64,000 bases of DNA from Ferrigenium straubiae (lineage in GTDB: Bacteria; Pseudomonadota; Gammaproteobacteria; Burkholderiales; Gallionellaceae), in contig JAHQXD010000001.1 of the NCBI GenBank assembly GCA_019449655.1, positions 748,950-812,949 of the forward strand, given 5' to 3'. The position numbers and the translations under genes are program-made. Within the stretch, counting starts at the first letter, position 1, and the number at the start of each line of letters is the position of its first letter. This document shows positions 53,240 to 62,638 of this stretch, piece by piece. The notes beneath the pieces were generated by a model. That model searched no databases. It had not been told where the DNA came from and was given only the letters and a program-made list of their open reading frames with translations.

Positions 53240-54934
53240 TCATCTTGCGTACGCTTCCGTCGCATAGCGCCGCATCATGCGGTGGCTGTTGAAATACGAG
53301 GCGTTCTTGCTGATCGCCCCCTTCATCACCTTGACCCATCCGCCGTCGCCGTGGCCGTAATACAGCGGCAGCACAACCTGTTCGAGCTTGTCGTAAAGCA
53401 CTTGCGCTTTGCCGTCGGCCATTCCCGCCGCATCGCCGATTGTCCAGCCGGTCACGCCCTCGATGCAGCCCTCGATCCACCAGCCATCGAGCACCGACAG
53501 GTTGGGCACACCGTTGAAGGCGGCTTTCATCCCGCTGGTGCCGGAAGCCTCGAGCGGCGGCAACGGCGTGTTGAGCCACACGTCCGCCCCTGCGGTCAGC
53601 ATCTGGGCAAGCGCCAGATCGTAATCGGGCAGGTAGACAACCGGGATCGTGCCGGCAAGATCGCGCGCATGAACATACAGGTGCTCGATCAGGCGCTTGC
53701 CGTTTTCATCCTGCGGGTGCGCCTTACCGGCAAGCACGATCTGGAAAGGCTGGTTGTGGGCAATCGTCCGCAGGCGCTCCAGGTCGGAGAACAGCAGGTC
53801 CGGGCGCTTGTATGCCGTCATGCGCCGCGCGAAGCCGAAAATCGGGACATCGGGTTTGAGCGACACGCCGGTGAGCGCCTGCACTTTGCCGATGAGACGC
53901 TGTTTCGCCTGCATATGCGCTTCCCATATCGCCGCATCGGGAATGCAGCAGTCGACGCGCATCAGCAACTGCGGCTCATGGCACCAGCCGGGCGTGTAAT
54001 GGTCGTAGAGCTGGCGGAAGCTCTCGGCAGCCCAGATGTACGGATGCACGCCGTTGGTGATCGCATGCACCTTGTAGCCCGGAAACATCGCATTGGATAC
54101 CTCGGCATGCTTCTTGGCGACGCCGTTGACGTATTCGCTGAGGTTCAGCGCGAGCCGCGTCATGTTGAGGCTCTCCTCCCCGGCGAGGCGCTTGATGGTC
54201 TCGATGTCGAAGTCGTTGTCGAGCACGCGCCGCACCAGGTCGTAGGAAAAGCGGTCATGCCCGGCCTCGACCGGCGTGTGCGTGGTGAAGCTGCACAGGT
54301 CGCGCACGTGCGGCAGGTCGTAGGGAGATTCGCCGGGGCGCAGATGTTCGGTGGAATGGGTGTAGCGCCGCATCAGCTCCAGGCCGAGCAGCGCGGAATG
54401 CCCCTCGTTCATGTGGTAATGCCGGATGGTGAAGCCGATTGCCTGCAGCAGGCGCACACCGCCCAGCCCGAGCACGATCTCCTGCTTGAGGCGGTAGACG
54501 TTATCGCCGCCGTAGAGATAGTGGGTGATCTCGCGGTCGCCGCCGTCGTTCTCGTTCAGGTCGGTGTCGAGCAGCAACACCGGCTGGCGGCCGCCCATGT
54601 GGCCTTCGAGCACGTACAGCCAGGCGCCGATCCACACCGTGCGGCCGTCGATCTGCACGGCGATTTTGGCGTCGAGAGGCTGCGCCCAGCGCCTGATATC
54701 CCAGGTCGCGGCATGCTCGATCTGCCGCCCCTGCGCGTCGATCTCCTGGCGGAAATAGCCGGCATGGCTGACCAGGCTGACCGCCACCATCGGCAGGCCG
54801 AGGTCGGCGGCCGAACGCATGGTGTCGCCGGCGAGCATCCCCAGCCCGCCGGCATAGGTCGGAATTTCGTTGCGCAGCGCGATCTCCATGGAGAAGTACG
54901 CGATGCGCGGTTCGTGGATGAATTCGTTCAGCAT
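53240..54934 (-). CDS. Alpha-glucan phosphorylase, short GT35 type
   Basis: A 564-residue phosphorylase that releases glucose-1-phosphate from alpha-glucans. Motifs: IAYFSMEIALRNEIPTYAGGLGMLAGD, HYHMNEGHSALLGLE, GFARRMTAYKRPDLL, and the PLP Lys in PLEASGTSGMKAAFNG. Shorter than E. coli GlgP, as in the alpha-glucan family. The ATG at 54934 has AGGAGG nine nt before it. Its place in a metal-resistance island is surprising; it could be cargo or link to carbon storage under stress. Confidence 0.9.
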   Translation of the reverse strand: MLNEFIHEPRIAYFSMEIALRNEIPTYAGGLGMLAGDTMRSAADLGLPMVAVSLVSHAGYFRQEIDAQGRQIEHAATWDIRRWAQPLDAKIAVQIDGRTVWIGAWLYVLEGHMGGRQPVLLLDTDLNENDGGDREITHYLYGGDNVYRLKQEIVLGLGGVRLLQAIGFTIRHYHMNEGHSALLGLELMRRYTHSTEHLRPGESPYDLPHVRDLCSFTTHTPVEAGHDRFSYDLVRRVLDNDFDIETIKRLAGEESLNMTRLALNLSEYVNGVAKKHAEVSNAMFPGYKVHAITNGVHPYIWAAESFRQLYDHYTPGWCHEPQLLMRVDCCIPDAAIWEAHMQAKQRLIGKVQALTGVSLKPDVPIFGFARRMTAYKRPDLLFSDLERLRTIAHNQPFQIVLAGKAHPQDENGKRLIEHLYVHARDLAGTIPVVYLPDYDLALAQMLTAGADVWLNTPLPPLEASGTSGMKAAFNGVPNLSVLDGWWIEGCIEGVTGWTIGDAAGMADGKAQVLYDKLEQVVLPLYYGHGDGGWVKVMKGAISKNASYFNSHRMMRRYATEAYAR

Positions 54935-54999
54935 GATTACCGCCCTCCTCATCACCGCGATTCGGCCGCCGTATCCCGGCCGAAGTTCCCTGTTTACCT

Positions 55000-55506
55000 C
55001 TATCTTTCGTCCCGCCGGAACGCTTCATAAAGCGGCTCGATGTCATCCGCATGCACCTCCAGATTACCTGCTTCGCATTCCTCTTCATAGTGCACAAATG
55101 CCCGGCGCAAGCGATCGGCAAAGCCTTCACCGAGCTGGATGCCGATTTCAGCCAGCTTGTTCTCGATCTGTTCTTCGGTCGCCTGAAGCAGATCGTAGGT
55201 GATCGCGACACGTTCGCCTTCGGCCGAAACAGCCTGGATGCCCATCATGGTTTGCAGCGCATCAACCAGCATTTTTTCCTGGCCTGATGACAAGGGCTGC
55301 GCCAGACGCAGGCGCCTTTGTTTGATTACCGAACGCCCCTCCTGTTTCGGAGCCTTCTGCCCAGGCAGCCCGACATACAGATGGGGATTAGCCTGAAAAC
55401 GCTCCCGGCATTGCATGGAGCAGAATGAATAAGCCCCTCCCCGGTACATGATCTGGTTTTCACCCTCATTGACCTGCATCCCGCAAACATAATCTTCGAT
55501 TAGCAT
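55000..55506 (-). CDS. YHS-domain metal-binding protein
   Basis: A 168-residue protein. A YHS domain (DYVCGMQVNEGENQIMYRGGAYSFCSMQCRERF) has the Cys pair and the third Cys typical of metal or heme binding. Then a Lys/Arg-rich linker and a ferredoxin-like alpha/beta part (LVDALQTMMGIQAVSAEGERVAITYDLLQATEEQIENKL). The ATG at 55506 has GGAG seven nt upstream. It may bind Cu and serve the CusCBA or CopA pathways. A broken copy of its start is at 50175. Confidence 0.82.
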   Translation of the reverse strand: MLIEDYVCGMQVNEGENQIMYRGGAYSFCSMQCRERFQANPHLYVGLPGQKAPKQEGRSVIKQRRLRLAQPLSSGQEKMLVDALQTMMGIQAVSAEGERVAITYDLLQATEEQIENKLAEIGIQLGEGFADRLRRAFVHYEEECEAGNLEVHADDIEPLYEAFRRDER

Positions 55507-55600
55507 TTCATTTCTCCTTGTAACACTGTGGCTGTGCGATCCCCATCTAACTTCATCCGGCATTCGATCTCAATACGGATAATCACCCATTCCCTGCCCC

Positions 55601-58600
55601 TCAGCGGCCAGCAGTCAATATTTTTCTTTGCTTGATCCAAGCGTAAATCACCGGGATTACCACCAGCGTCAGCACCGTCGAGGAGATCATCCCGCCGACC
55701 ATCGGCGCGGCGATGCGGCGCATCACTTCCGAGCCCGCGCCGGTGCTCCACATGATCGGCAGCAGCCCGGCCATGATCGCGGTCACCGTCATCATCTTCG
55801 GGCGCACGCGGTTCACCGCGCCCTCCATGATCGCCGCGTGCAGGTCGTCCGGCCCCGGCTCGCGGCCTTCGGCGGCACAGCGTGCGCGCTGCTCCTCCCA
55901 CGCACTTTCCAGATAGATCAGCATCACCACGCCGGTCTCCGCCGCGACACCGGCCAGCGCGATGAAGCCCACCGCCACGGCCACGGAGAGGTTGTAGCCG
56001 AGCAGCCACAGCAGCCACACCCCTCCGACCAGCGCGAACGGCACCGACAGCATCACGATCAGCGATTCGGTGACGCGTCCGAAGTTCAGGTAGAGCAGCA
56101 GGAAGATGATGAGCAGCGTGATGGGGATCACGACCTTCATCTTCGCCTCGGCGCGCTCCATGTACTCGAACTGCCCGCTCCAGGTCGCGTAGTAGCCCGG
56201 CGGGAACTTCACCTGATCCGCCACCGCCTTGCGCGCCTCCGCCACATAGGAGCCAATGTCGCGGTCGCGGATGTCCACGTAGATGTAGGCCGACAGCAGC
56301 GCGTTCTCGGTGCGGATCGACGGCGCGCCCTTGCCCACGCTCACCTTCGCGAGCTGCCCGAGCGGGATCATCGCCCCTTCCCCGCTGCCCAGCATCGGCG
56401 CGGGCACCAGCACCTCGCGTGCGATCTTCTCCGGCGTGTCGCGCAGCTCGCGCGGGTAGCGCAGATTCACGCCGAAGCGCTCCAGACCTTCCACCGTGGT
56501 GGTGACGGTCTCGCCGCCGAGCGCGGTGGCAACCACTTCCTGCACCTCGTTGATGCTCAGGCCGTAGCGCGCCAGTTGCGCGCGATCCGGCTCGATGTTG
56601 AGGTAATAGCCGCCGGTGATGCGCTCGGCGAAGGCGCTGGTCGTGCCGGACACGGTGCGCACCACTGCTTCGATCTCCCGCGCGAGCCTTTCCATCTCCT
56701 CCAGGTTCTTGCCGAACACCTTGATACCGATGGGCGTGCGGATGCCGGTGGAAAGCATGTCGATGCGCGCCTTGATCGGCATGGTCCACGAGTTCGCCAC
56801 GCCGGGGAATTGAAGCGCCTTGTCCATCTCGGCGATCAGTTTGTCTATGCTCATGCCGTCGCGCCATTCCTTCTCTGGCTTGAGGTTGATGACGGTCTCG
56901 AACATCTCCAGCGGCGCGGGGTCGGTGGCGGTCTGCGCGCGCCCCGCCTTGCCGTACACCGACGCGACTTCCGGGAAGCTCCTGATGATCTTGTTCTGCG
57001 TCTGCAGCAGCTCCGCCGCCTTGGTCACCGACATGCCGGGCAGCGACGCGGGCATGTAGAACAGTGTGCCCTCGTTGAGCGTCGGCATGAATTCGCTGCC
57101 CATGCGCGTCGCGGGATAGAGGGTCAGCGCCATCGCCGCGAGGGCCACGGCGAGGGTGGCCTTCTTGCGGCGCAGCACGGCGTCGATCACCGGGCGGTAG
57201 ATCGAGATCAGCCAGCGGTTCAGCGGATTTTCCGATTCCGGCCTGATGTGGCCGCGGATGAACAGCAGCATCAGCACCGGCACCAGCGTGACCGACAGCA
57301 GCGCCGCGCCCGCCATCGCGAACGTCTTGGTAAACGCGAGCGGCGCGAACAAGCGCCCTTCCTGCGCCTCCAGCGTGAATACCGGGAGGAACGACACGGT
57401 AATGATGAGCAGCGAGAAGAACAGCGAGGGGCCGACTTCCTTGCAGGCTGCAAGGATGGCGCGGGCACGCTCGCTTAATGGCTCCCCTCTCCCGCTTGCG
57501 GGAGAGGGAACTGTCGGCAGTCGTTCCAGATGCTTGTGCGCGTTCTCGATCATCACGATGGCCGCGTCCACCATCGCGCCGATGGCGATCGCGATCCCGC
57601 CGAGGCTCATGATGTTGGAATTCAATCCCAACGCACGCATCGCGATGAAGGCGATCAGCACGCCGATGGGCAGCATCACAATGGCGACCAGCGCGCTCCT
57701 CGCGTGCATCAGGAACACCATGCACACCGCTGCCACGATCAGCCCTTCCTCGATCAATGTTTTCTTCAGCGTATCGATCGCACGCCGGATCAGTTCCGAA
57801 CGGTCATACACCGCCTGGATGCTCACCCCCTCCGGCAGGCCGGCGGAAACTTCGACGATCTTATGCTTGAGGTTTGCGATGACCTCCAGCGCGTTCTGCC
57901 CGTAGCGCGCCATCGCGATGCCGGACACCACCTCGCCCTCGCCGTTGAGCTCGGCCAGGCCGCGCCGCTCGTCCGGCCCGAGCTCGATGCGCGCGATGTC
58001 GCGCAGCAGCACCGGCGTGCCACGCTCGGATTTCACCACCAGGTTTTCCAGGTCGTCCTTGCCGCGCAGGTAGCCCTTGCCGCGCACCATGTACTCGGTC
58101 TCGGCCATCTCGACCACGCGCCCGCCGACATCGCGGTTGGACTCGCGGATTACCTGCGCAACCGTATTCAGCGGAATGCCGAAGGCGCGCAGCTTCACCG
58201 GATCGACGGTCACCTGGTACTGCTGCACGAAGCCGCCGATCGAGGCCACTTCCGCGACGCCATGCGCCTTGTTCAACTGGTAGCGCAGGTACCAGTCCTG
58301 CATGGTGCGCAGCTCGGCGAGGTTGTGCCTGTCGCTGAGCACGGCGTACTGGTACACCCAGCCCACCCCGCTCGCGTCCGGCCCGAGTTGCGGCGCAACG
58401 CCTTTCGGCAGCCGCCCCGCGGCCTGGTTCAGGTATTCGAGCACGCGCGAGCGCGCCCAGTAGATGTCGGTGCCGTCCTCGAAGATCACGTACACAAACG
58501 ATGCGCCGAAGAACGAGAAGCCGCGTACCACCTTGGATTTCGGCACCGCGAGCATCGCCGTGGTGAGCGGGTAGGTCACCTGGTCCTCGACGACTTGCGG

Positions 58601-58771
58601 CGCCTGCCCGGAATACTCGGTATAGACGATCACCTGCACGTCGGACAAGTCCGGCAAGGCATCCAGCGGCGTCCTGACGACCGCATAGATGCCCGCCAGC
58701 GTGACGAACAGCGTGGCGAGCATCACCAGGAAGCGGTTGTGCGCAGACCATTCAATGACTCTGTCCAGCAT
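55601..58771 (-). CDS. cusA: Heavy-metal RND efflux transporter CusA
   Basis: A 1056-residue inner-membrane RND pump of the HME type (Cu+/Ag+). Twelve helices, two large periplasmic loops. Family marks: QVIVYTEYSGQAPQVVEDQVTYPL, GRVTESLIVMLSVPFAL, VAETGVVMLIYLESAW and LVVIPVIYAWIKQRK at the C terminus. Metal-relay methionines are likely (MGSEFMPTLNEGTLFYMPAS). A loop near residue 425 (RLPTVPSPASGRGEPL) is encoded by a REP-like palindrome. It pairs with CusB and CusC to expel metal; the start lies one nt after the cusB stop. Confidence 0.95.
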   Translation of the reverse strand: MLDRVIEWSAHNRFLVMLATLFVTLAGIYAVVRTPLDALPDLSDVQVIVYTEYSGQAPQVVEDQVTYPLTTAMLAVPKSKVVRGFSFFGASFVYVIFEDGTDIYWARSRVLEYLNQAAGRLPKGVAPQLGPDASGVGWVYQYAVLSDRHNLAELRTMQDWYLRYQLNKAHGVAEVASIGGFVQQYQVTVDPVKLRAFGIPLNTVAQVIRESNRDVGGRVVEMAETEYMVRGKGYLRGKDDLENLVVKSERGTPVLLRDIARIELGPDERRGLAELNGEGEVVSGIAMARYGQNALEVIANLKHKIVEVSAGLPEGVSIQAVYDRSELIRRAIDTLKKTLIEEGLIVAAVCMVFLMHARSALVAIVMLPIGVLIAFIAMRALGLNSNIMSLGGIAIAIGAMVDAAIVMIENAHKHLERLPTVPSPASGRGEPLSERARAILAACKEVGPSLFFSLLIITVSFLPVFTLEAQEGRLFAPLAFTKTFAMAGAALLSVTLVPVLMLLFIRGHIRPESENPLNRWLISIYRPVIDAVLRRKKATLAVALAAMALTLYPATRMGSEFMPTLNEGTLFYMPASLPGMSVTKAAELLQTQNKIIRSFPEVASVYGKAGRAQTATDPAPLEMFETVINLKPEKEWRDGMSIDKLIAEMDKALQFPGVANSWTMPIKARIDMLSTGIRTPIGIKVFGKNLEEMERLAREIEAVVRTVSGTTSAFAERITGGYYLNIEPDRAQLARYGLSINEVQEVVATALGGETVTTTVEGLERFGVNLRYPRELRDTPEKIAREVLVPAPMLGSGEGAMIPLGQLAKVSVGKGAPSIRTENALLSAYIYVDIRDRDIGSYVAEARKAVADQVKFPPGYYATWSGQFEYMERAEAKMKVVIPITLLIIFLLLYLNFGRVTESLIVMLSVPFALVGGVWLLWLLGYNLSVAVAVGFIALAGVAAETGVVMLIYLESAWEEQRARCAAEGREPGPDDLHAAIMEGAVNRVRPKMMTVTAIMAGLLPIMWSTGAGSEVMRRIAAPMVGGMISSTVLTLVVIPVIYAWIKQRKILTAGR
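57480..57512. repeat. REP-like palindrome inside cusA
   Basis: GGCTCCCCTCTCCC, CGCTTGCG-like loop, GGGAGAGGG: the same core as the repeats at 13434 and 13808. In the cusA frame it encodes VPSPASGRGEPL in a cytoplasmic loop, keeping the frame open. Confidence 0.75.
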
Positions 58772-58772
58772 G

Positions 58773-60644
58773 TCAGTGCCCCTCGTGAGGGTTGGCCTGG
58801 CTGGGTTGCAGCCGGGTGATCACCCATTCGCCCGGCTTGCGTTCGGTGATCTCAAAACTGATTGCGGCACCCGGCTTGATGCCCGCCGCCAGTGCGGGAT
58901 CGGCGAGCATGAAATCCATCGTCATGCCCGGCCAGTCCAGCGACTCGACCGGCCCATGGGTGATGTTGACCGTGCCGTCCGCGTTGATGGCGTTCAGCGT
59001 GCCCTGCACCCGGTGCCCTGCGGCGGGCTGCGATGGTGCCGCCGGCTTCTTCCGCTCCCCTGCCGTGGCAACGGGAGGGGCGGCCGGCTTCGCCTCCAGC
59101 CTGGTGATCACCCATTCGCCCGGTTTGCGCTCGACGATCTCGAACGCGACAGCACTGCCGGTCCTGACGTTATCCGTCAGCGAAGGATTGGCGAGCATGA
59201 AGTCCATCGTCATGCCCGGCCAGCCCAGCGTTTCGACCGACCCATGGGTGATGTTGACCGTGCCGTCCGCGTTGATGGCGTTCAGCGTACCCTGCACCTC
59301 GTGCCCTACGCCGTTGCGCTTCTGCTGTGCCTGCGCGCCCTGTTGCCCCTGCTCCGCCGGCGCGCTGCCGACATGCTCGCCAAGGCCGCCCAATGCCGCC
59401 TTGAGGTTGCTCTCCGCATCGATCAGGAAGTTCGCGGAAATCACCACCTGCTCGCCTTCCGCGACGCCCTCAAGCACCTCGACATAGTTTTCGCCGCGGC
59501 CGCCCAACCTCACCACGCGCGGCTCGAAACGCCCCGGCGCGAGCTGCACCAGCACCACCTGGCGCGTGCCGCTGTCGATCACCGCCGAGACCGGCACGGT
59601 CAGCACCTCGCCCTTGCCGGCCACCGGAATCTCCACGTTGGCGAACATGGCCGGCTTGAGCAGCCCGTTTGGATTGGCGATTTCCATGCGCACCGGCACG
59701 GTGCGCGTCGCGGGATTCAGCGTCGGATAGACCAGGTCCACCGTCCCTTCGAAGGATTTGTCCGGGTAGGCGTTCACCTTCACCTGTGTCCTGCTGCCGG
59801 CCTTCACCAGCGCGATGTCCTGCTCGAAGACATCGGCGACCACCCACACCGAGGAAAGGTCGGCAATCTGGTACAGCACCTCGCCGGGCATGAAGCGCAT
59901 CCCTTCCAGCGCCTTCTTCTCCAGCACGACGCCGTTCACCGGCGTGTGGAACGCATGGAAGGTCAGGCTGCGCCTCGTGGCCTCCGATGCCGCAAGCTCC
60001 TTCACCTGCTGCTCGGAAATGTCCCAGTTCCTGAGACGCTGCAGGCTGGCCTCGGCAAGCCGCTGCATGCTGCGTTTCGTGTCCTCGTCCGCATCCTTCA
60101 GCGCCGCGACGCCCTCGACCGCAATCGCGTACTCGCGCTGTGCCGAGACCAGCTCGGGGCTGTAGGCTTCGAACAGGGCCTGCCCCTTCCTCACCGCTTC
60201 CCCGGTGGTCTTCACGTGCAGCTTTTCAATCCAGCCTTCGAACTTCGGCGCGATGCTGTGGATATGCCGCTCGTCGACTTCCACCTTGCCCACGGCGCGC
60301 ACGGTGCGATCGAGCATGCGCCGCGCCGCCTGCTCGGTCTTCACGCCGAGCTTCTGCACCTTCTCGATGCTGATCTTCACCTGTCCTGCCGAAGCGGCCT
60401 GTCCAGCCTCCTCGCCTTCGTATACCGGCACATAGTCCATGCCCATCGCATCTTTCTTCGGCACCGGCGAGGTGTCCGGCAGGCCCATCGGGTTGCGGTA
60501 ATACAGAATCTTGCGTGCGGGCTCTTTCTGCGCCGTAGCCGTTGTTTCTCTGCTTTCTGTCTTCTGGATACCCGACCAGTAACCGCCTGCGGCGGCCAGC
60601 GCCGCGGCCAGTGCCACGGCAATCATTGCATTTGTTGGCTTCAT
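58773..60644 (-). CDS. cusB: CusB periplasmic adaptor fused to two CusF-like domains
   Basis: A 623-residue membrane-fusion protein. N-terminal signal or anchor (AMIAVALAAALAAAGGYW), heavy-metal binding motif KILYYRNPMGLPDTSP..DAMGMDYVPVYE, then lipoyl, alpha-helical hairpin and beta-barrel domains to about residue 415. Residues 440-520 and 537-616 are two tandem CusF domains with the copper ligands His (NITHG) and Trp/Met/Met (WPGMTMDF). The two repeats are nearly identical, 288 bp apart in DNA. CusF is usually a separate chaperone; here it is covalently attached, twice. Translation is coupled to cusC and cusA. Confidence 0.94.
   Translation of the reverse strand: MKPTNAMIAVALAAALAAAGGYWSGIQKTESRETTATAQKEPARKILYYRNPMGLPDTSPVPKKDAMGMDYVPVYEGEEAGQAASAGQVKISIEKVQKLGVKTEQAARRMLDRTVRAVGKVEVDERHIHSIAPKFEGWIEKLHVKTTGEAVRKGQALFEAYSPELVSAQREYAIAVEGVAALKDADEDTKRSMQRLAEASLQRLRNWDISEQQVKELAASEATRRSLTFHAFHTPVNGVVLEKKALEGMRFMPGEVLYQIADLSSVWVVADVFEQDIALVKAGSRTQVKVNAYPDKSFEGTVDLVYPTLNPATRTVPVRMEIANPNGLLKPAMFANVEIPVAGKGEVLTVPVSAVIDSGTRQVVLVQLAPGRFEPRVVRLGGRGENYVEVLEGVAEGEQVVISANFLIDAESNLKAALGGLGEHVGSAPAEQGQQGAQAQQKRNGVGHEVQGTLNAINADGTVNITHGSVETLGWPGMTMDFMLANPSLTDNVRTGSAVAFEIVERKPGEWVITRLEAKPAAPPVATAGERKKPAAPSQPAAGHRVQGTLNAINADGTVNITHGPVESLDWPGMTMDFMLADPALAAGIKPGAAISFEITERKPGEWVITRLQPSQANPHEGH
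58953..59298. repeat. Near-identical 58-bp segments in the tandem CusF domains
   Basis: 58953-59010 and 59241-59298 match at 57 of 58 positions, offset by 288 bp (96 codons). They encode the core of the first and second CusF domain, which suggests a recent duplication or gene conversion. Confidence 0.8.
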
Positions 60645-61915
60645 AGCTCTTCTCCCAGCAGTCGTTCTATCTCGGCGAGACGCATCTGCGCGTCGGTCTG
60701 CGCCTTCAGTATTTCCAGCTTTGCATTCAGGATCTGCCGTGCCGCGTCCAGCAGCGCCGCGAAATCCACCTTGCCGGTCTGGTAGCCTATCAGCGCGGAT
60801 TCGAAGGCGACATTCGCCTGCGGCAGCAGGCCGCCGGAGCCCAGCGACTCCATGCGCCGCGCTGCATCGAGGCCGGAGAGGTTTTCGGCGAGTGCGGACA
60901 GGATACGGTTGACAGTCGCCTCCCGGCGCGCCTTGGCCGCCGCCAGCATCGCGTCGGCCTCGCGCTCCTGCGAGCGGCGCGCCTCCTGCTGCAAGGGGAT
61001 GTTGAGTTCGAGCATCACGCCCCACTCGCGCACCGCGTTGCCGGACTGGGTCGGGGAGACGCCGAGCAGGACATCGGGATAGCGGTTCCTGAAGACAAGG
61101 TCGCGGCTTTTTTCGCCCGCGCGGATGCCGGCCTCGTCCATGAACAACTCGGGATTATGTTCGCGGATGCGGTTCTCCAGCACCGCATGGTTGGCGAGGC
61201 TCGCCGTTGAAGGAATGCCGCGCAGGCCCTGTGGCGCGGCAAGCGGCATCGTCGCGGGGCGCGATAGCAATGCGTTGAGGCGCGCCTCGACCTGCCGCCT
61301 GGAATTGTCCAGCGCGACCAGTCCGGTCCTGATGGAAGTCTGCTCGACCTGCGCGCGCACCGCGTCCTGCTGCGCGGTAAGCCCGTTGGCGTAGCGCACC
61401 CGCGCGACCTTCTCCACCTGCTCCACGAGGTCGAAGAGTTCGCGCGCGATCTTCTGGCTGCCCACGACATAGTAGTACTGCGCGTAGGCCGACTTCACCT
61501 GCGCCGACAGAGCCGCCCAGGTCGCGGCGTTCTGGCCGCGCGCCTGCTCCGCGCCGGCCTCGGCCGCCTCCCGCTTCAGGTCGCGCTTGCCGTACCACGG
61601 CAGGCTCTGCATCAGCGTGTAGCGCGTGCTGCCGGCCTGCGAGGGCCACAGGCTCGCACTCTTGTCCGTGCCCTGGTTGGTGATGTCCATCAGTTCGGCG
61701 CGCAGCACCGGGTCGGGCAGCGCCGCCGCCGAATGCGCGCGCTGCGCTGCGGCATCCGCGTCGAAGCGCGTTGCCGCGAGTTCGGGATTGTGCTCACGCG
61801 CATATTCCAGCAAGCCGGCGAGATCGGAGCCCAGCATGCGCTCCTCCGCCGCATGGGCAGGCCACACGCCCATCAACCCGCAAATCGCCAGCCCGACGAA
61901 AAATCGAATCTTCAT
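60641..61915 (-). CDS. cusC: TolC-family outer-membrane efflux protein CusC
   Basis: A 424-residue outer-membrane factor with a Sec signal (VGLAICGLMGVWPAHA). Two TolC repeats of long helices are seen (LLEYAREHNPELAATRF near 35 and REHNPELFMDEAGIRAGEKS near 240). The signal has no lipobox. AAGGAG lies seven nt before the ATG at 61915. It forms the exit duct for the CusBA pump; its stop overlaps the cusB start (ATGA). Confidence 0.92.
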   Translation of the reverse strand: MKIRFFVGLAICGLMGVWPAHAAEERMLGSDLAGLLEYAREHNPELAATRFDADAAAQRAHSAAALPDPVLRAELMDITNQGTDKSASLWPSQAGSTRYTLMQSLPWYGKRDLKREAAEAGAEQARGQNAATWAALSAQVKSAYAQYYYVVGSQKIARELFDLVEQVEKVARVRYANGLTAQQDAVRAQVEQTSIRTGLVALDNSRRQVEARLNALLSRPATMPLAAPQGLRGIPSTASLANHAVLENRIREHNPELFMDEAGIRAGEKSRDLVFRNRYPDVLLGVSPTQSGNAVREWGVMLELNIPLQQEARRSQEREADAMLAAAKARREATVNRILSALAENLSGLDAARRMESLGSGGLLPQANVAFESALIGYQTGKVDFAALLDAARQILNAKLEILKAQTDAQMRLAEIERLLGEEL

Positions 61916-61983
61916 GATCCGCTCCTTCTGTCCAACAATTGCAAAACAACCGCCGGAATTCCTGTCCGGCCGATTGTGCGGGT

Positions 61984-62517
61984 TTAATGCCGCGCGTACA
62001 CGCTGGCCTTGCCGTCCTTGCCGATCAGCAGGGTCTCGTAGGGAACGGGCTCGTCGCTTTCCATGCCGGGCGAACCGGGCGGCATGGAAGGCACGGCCAG
62101 GCCGATGGCCTTGGGGCGTTCCTTGAGCAGGCGCTTGATGTCTGCCGCCGGCACATGGCCTTCGATCAGGTATTGCCCGGCCTTGGCGGTATGGCACGAG
62201 CCATATTGGCTGGGCATGCCCAGCTTCTTGCGCGCTGCAGGGATGTCGTTCACGTCATGCAATACCACCTTGAAACCGCTCTTCTGCAGATGCTCCGCCC
62301 AGGTTTTGCAGCAGCCGCACTGTGCGCTCTTGTACACCTCCACGGTGGGCAACTGCTCTGCAGCCTTCGCGGCAGCCTGTGCCGTGCCTTGAGGCTGCGC
62401 CCAACCGGAAAGAGAGAAGGCCAATGCGGCGCACAGCACCATGCCCTGCAGCAAAATGTATTTCTTCGGATAAATCCCGGTCAATGTCCTGGCAAAACTC
62501 GCTTGATTCGTCTTCAT
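61984..62517 (-). CDS. DUF411 metal-binding protein
   Basis: A 177-residue exported protein with a Sec signal (KKYILLQGMVLCAALAFSLSGWA) and the DUF411 domain: VEVYKSAQCGCCKTWAEHLQ with CxCC, then GMPSQYGSCHTAKAGQYLIEGHVPAADIKRLL. Members are copper-resistance periplasmic proteins thought to bind Cu. It lies just upstream of cusC, 68 nt away, on the same strand. Confidence 0.9.
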   Translation of the reverse strand: MKTNQASFARTLTGIYPKKYILLQGMVLCAALAFSLSGWAQPQGTAQAAAKAAEQLPTVEVYKSAQCGCCKTWAEHLQKSGFKVVLHDVNDIPAARKKLGMPSQYGSCHTAKAGQYLIEGHVPAADIKRLLKERPKAIGLAVPSMPPGSPGMESDEPVPYETLLIGKDGKASVYARH

Positions 62518-62638
62518 GATTCAAATCCTTAAAAGTGATCGATAAGCAGGCGCCGTACGGCTGCCTGATGGTTCCGGGCGAGGCCTTGTGCCGGAAAATC
62601 CGGCGCGCTTGCGAAAAAACAGGGGCACTCTTCCCGCA

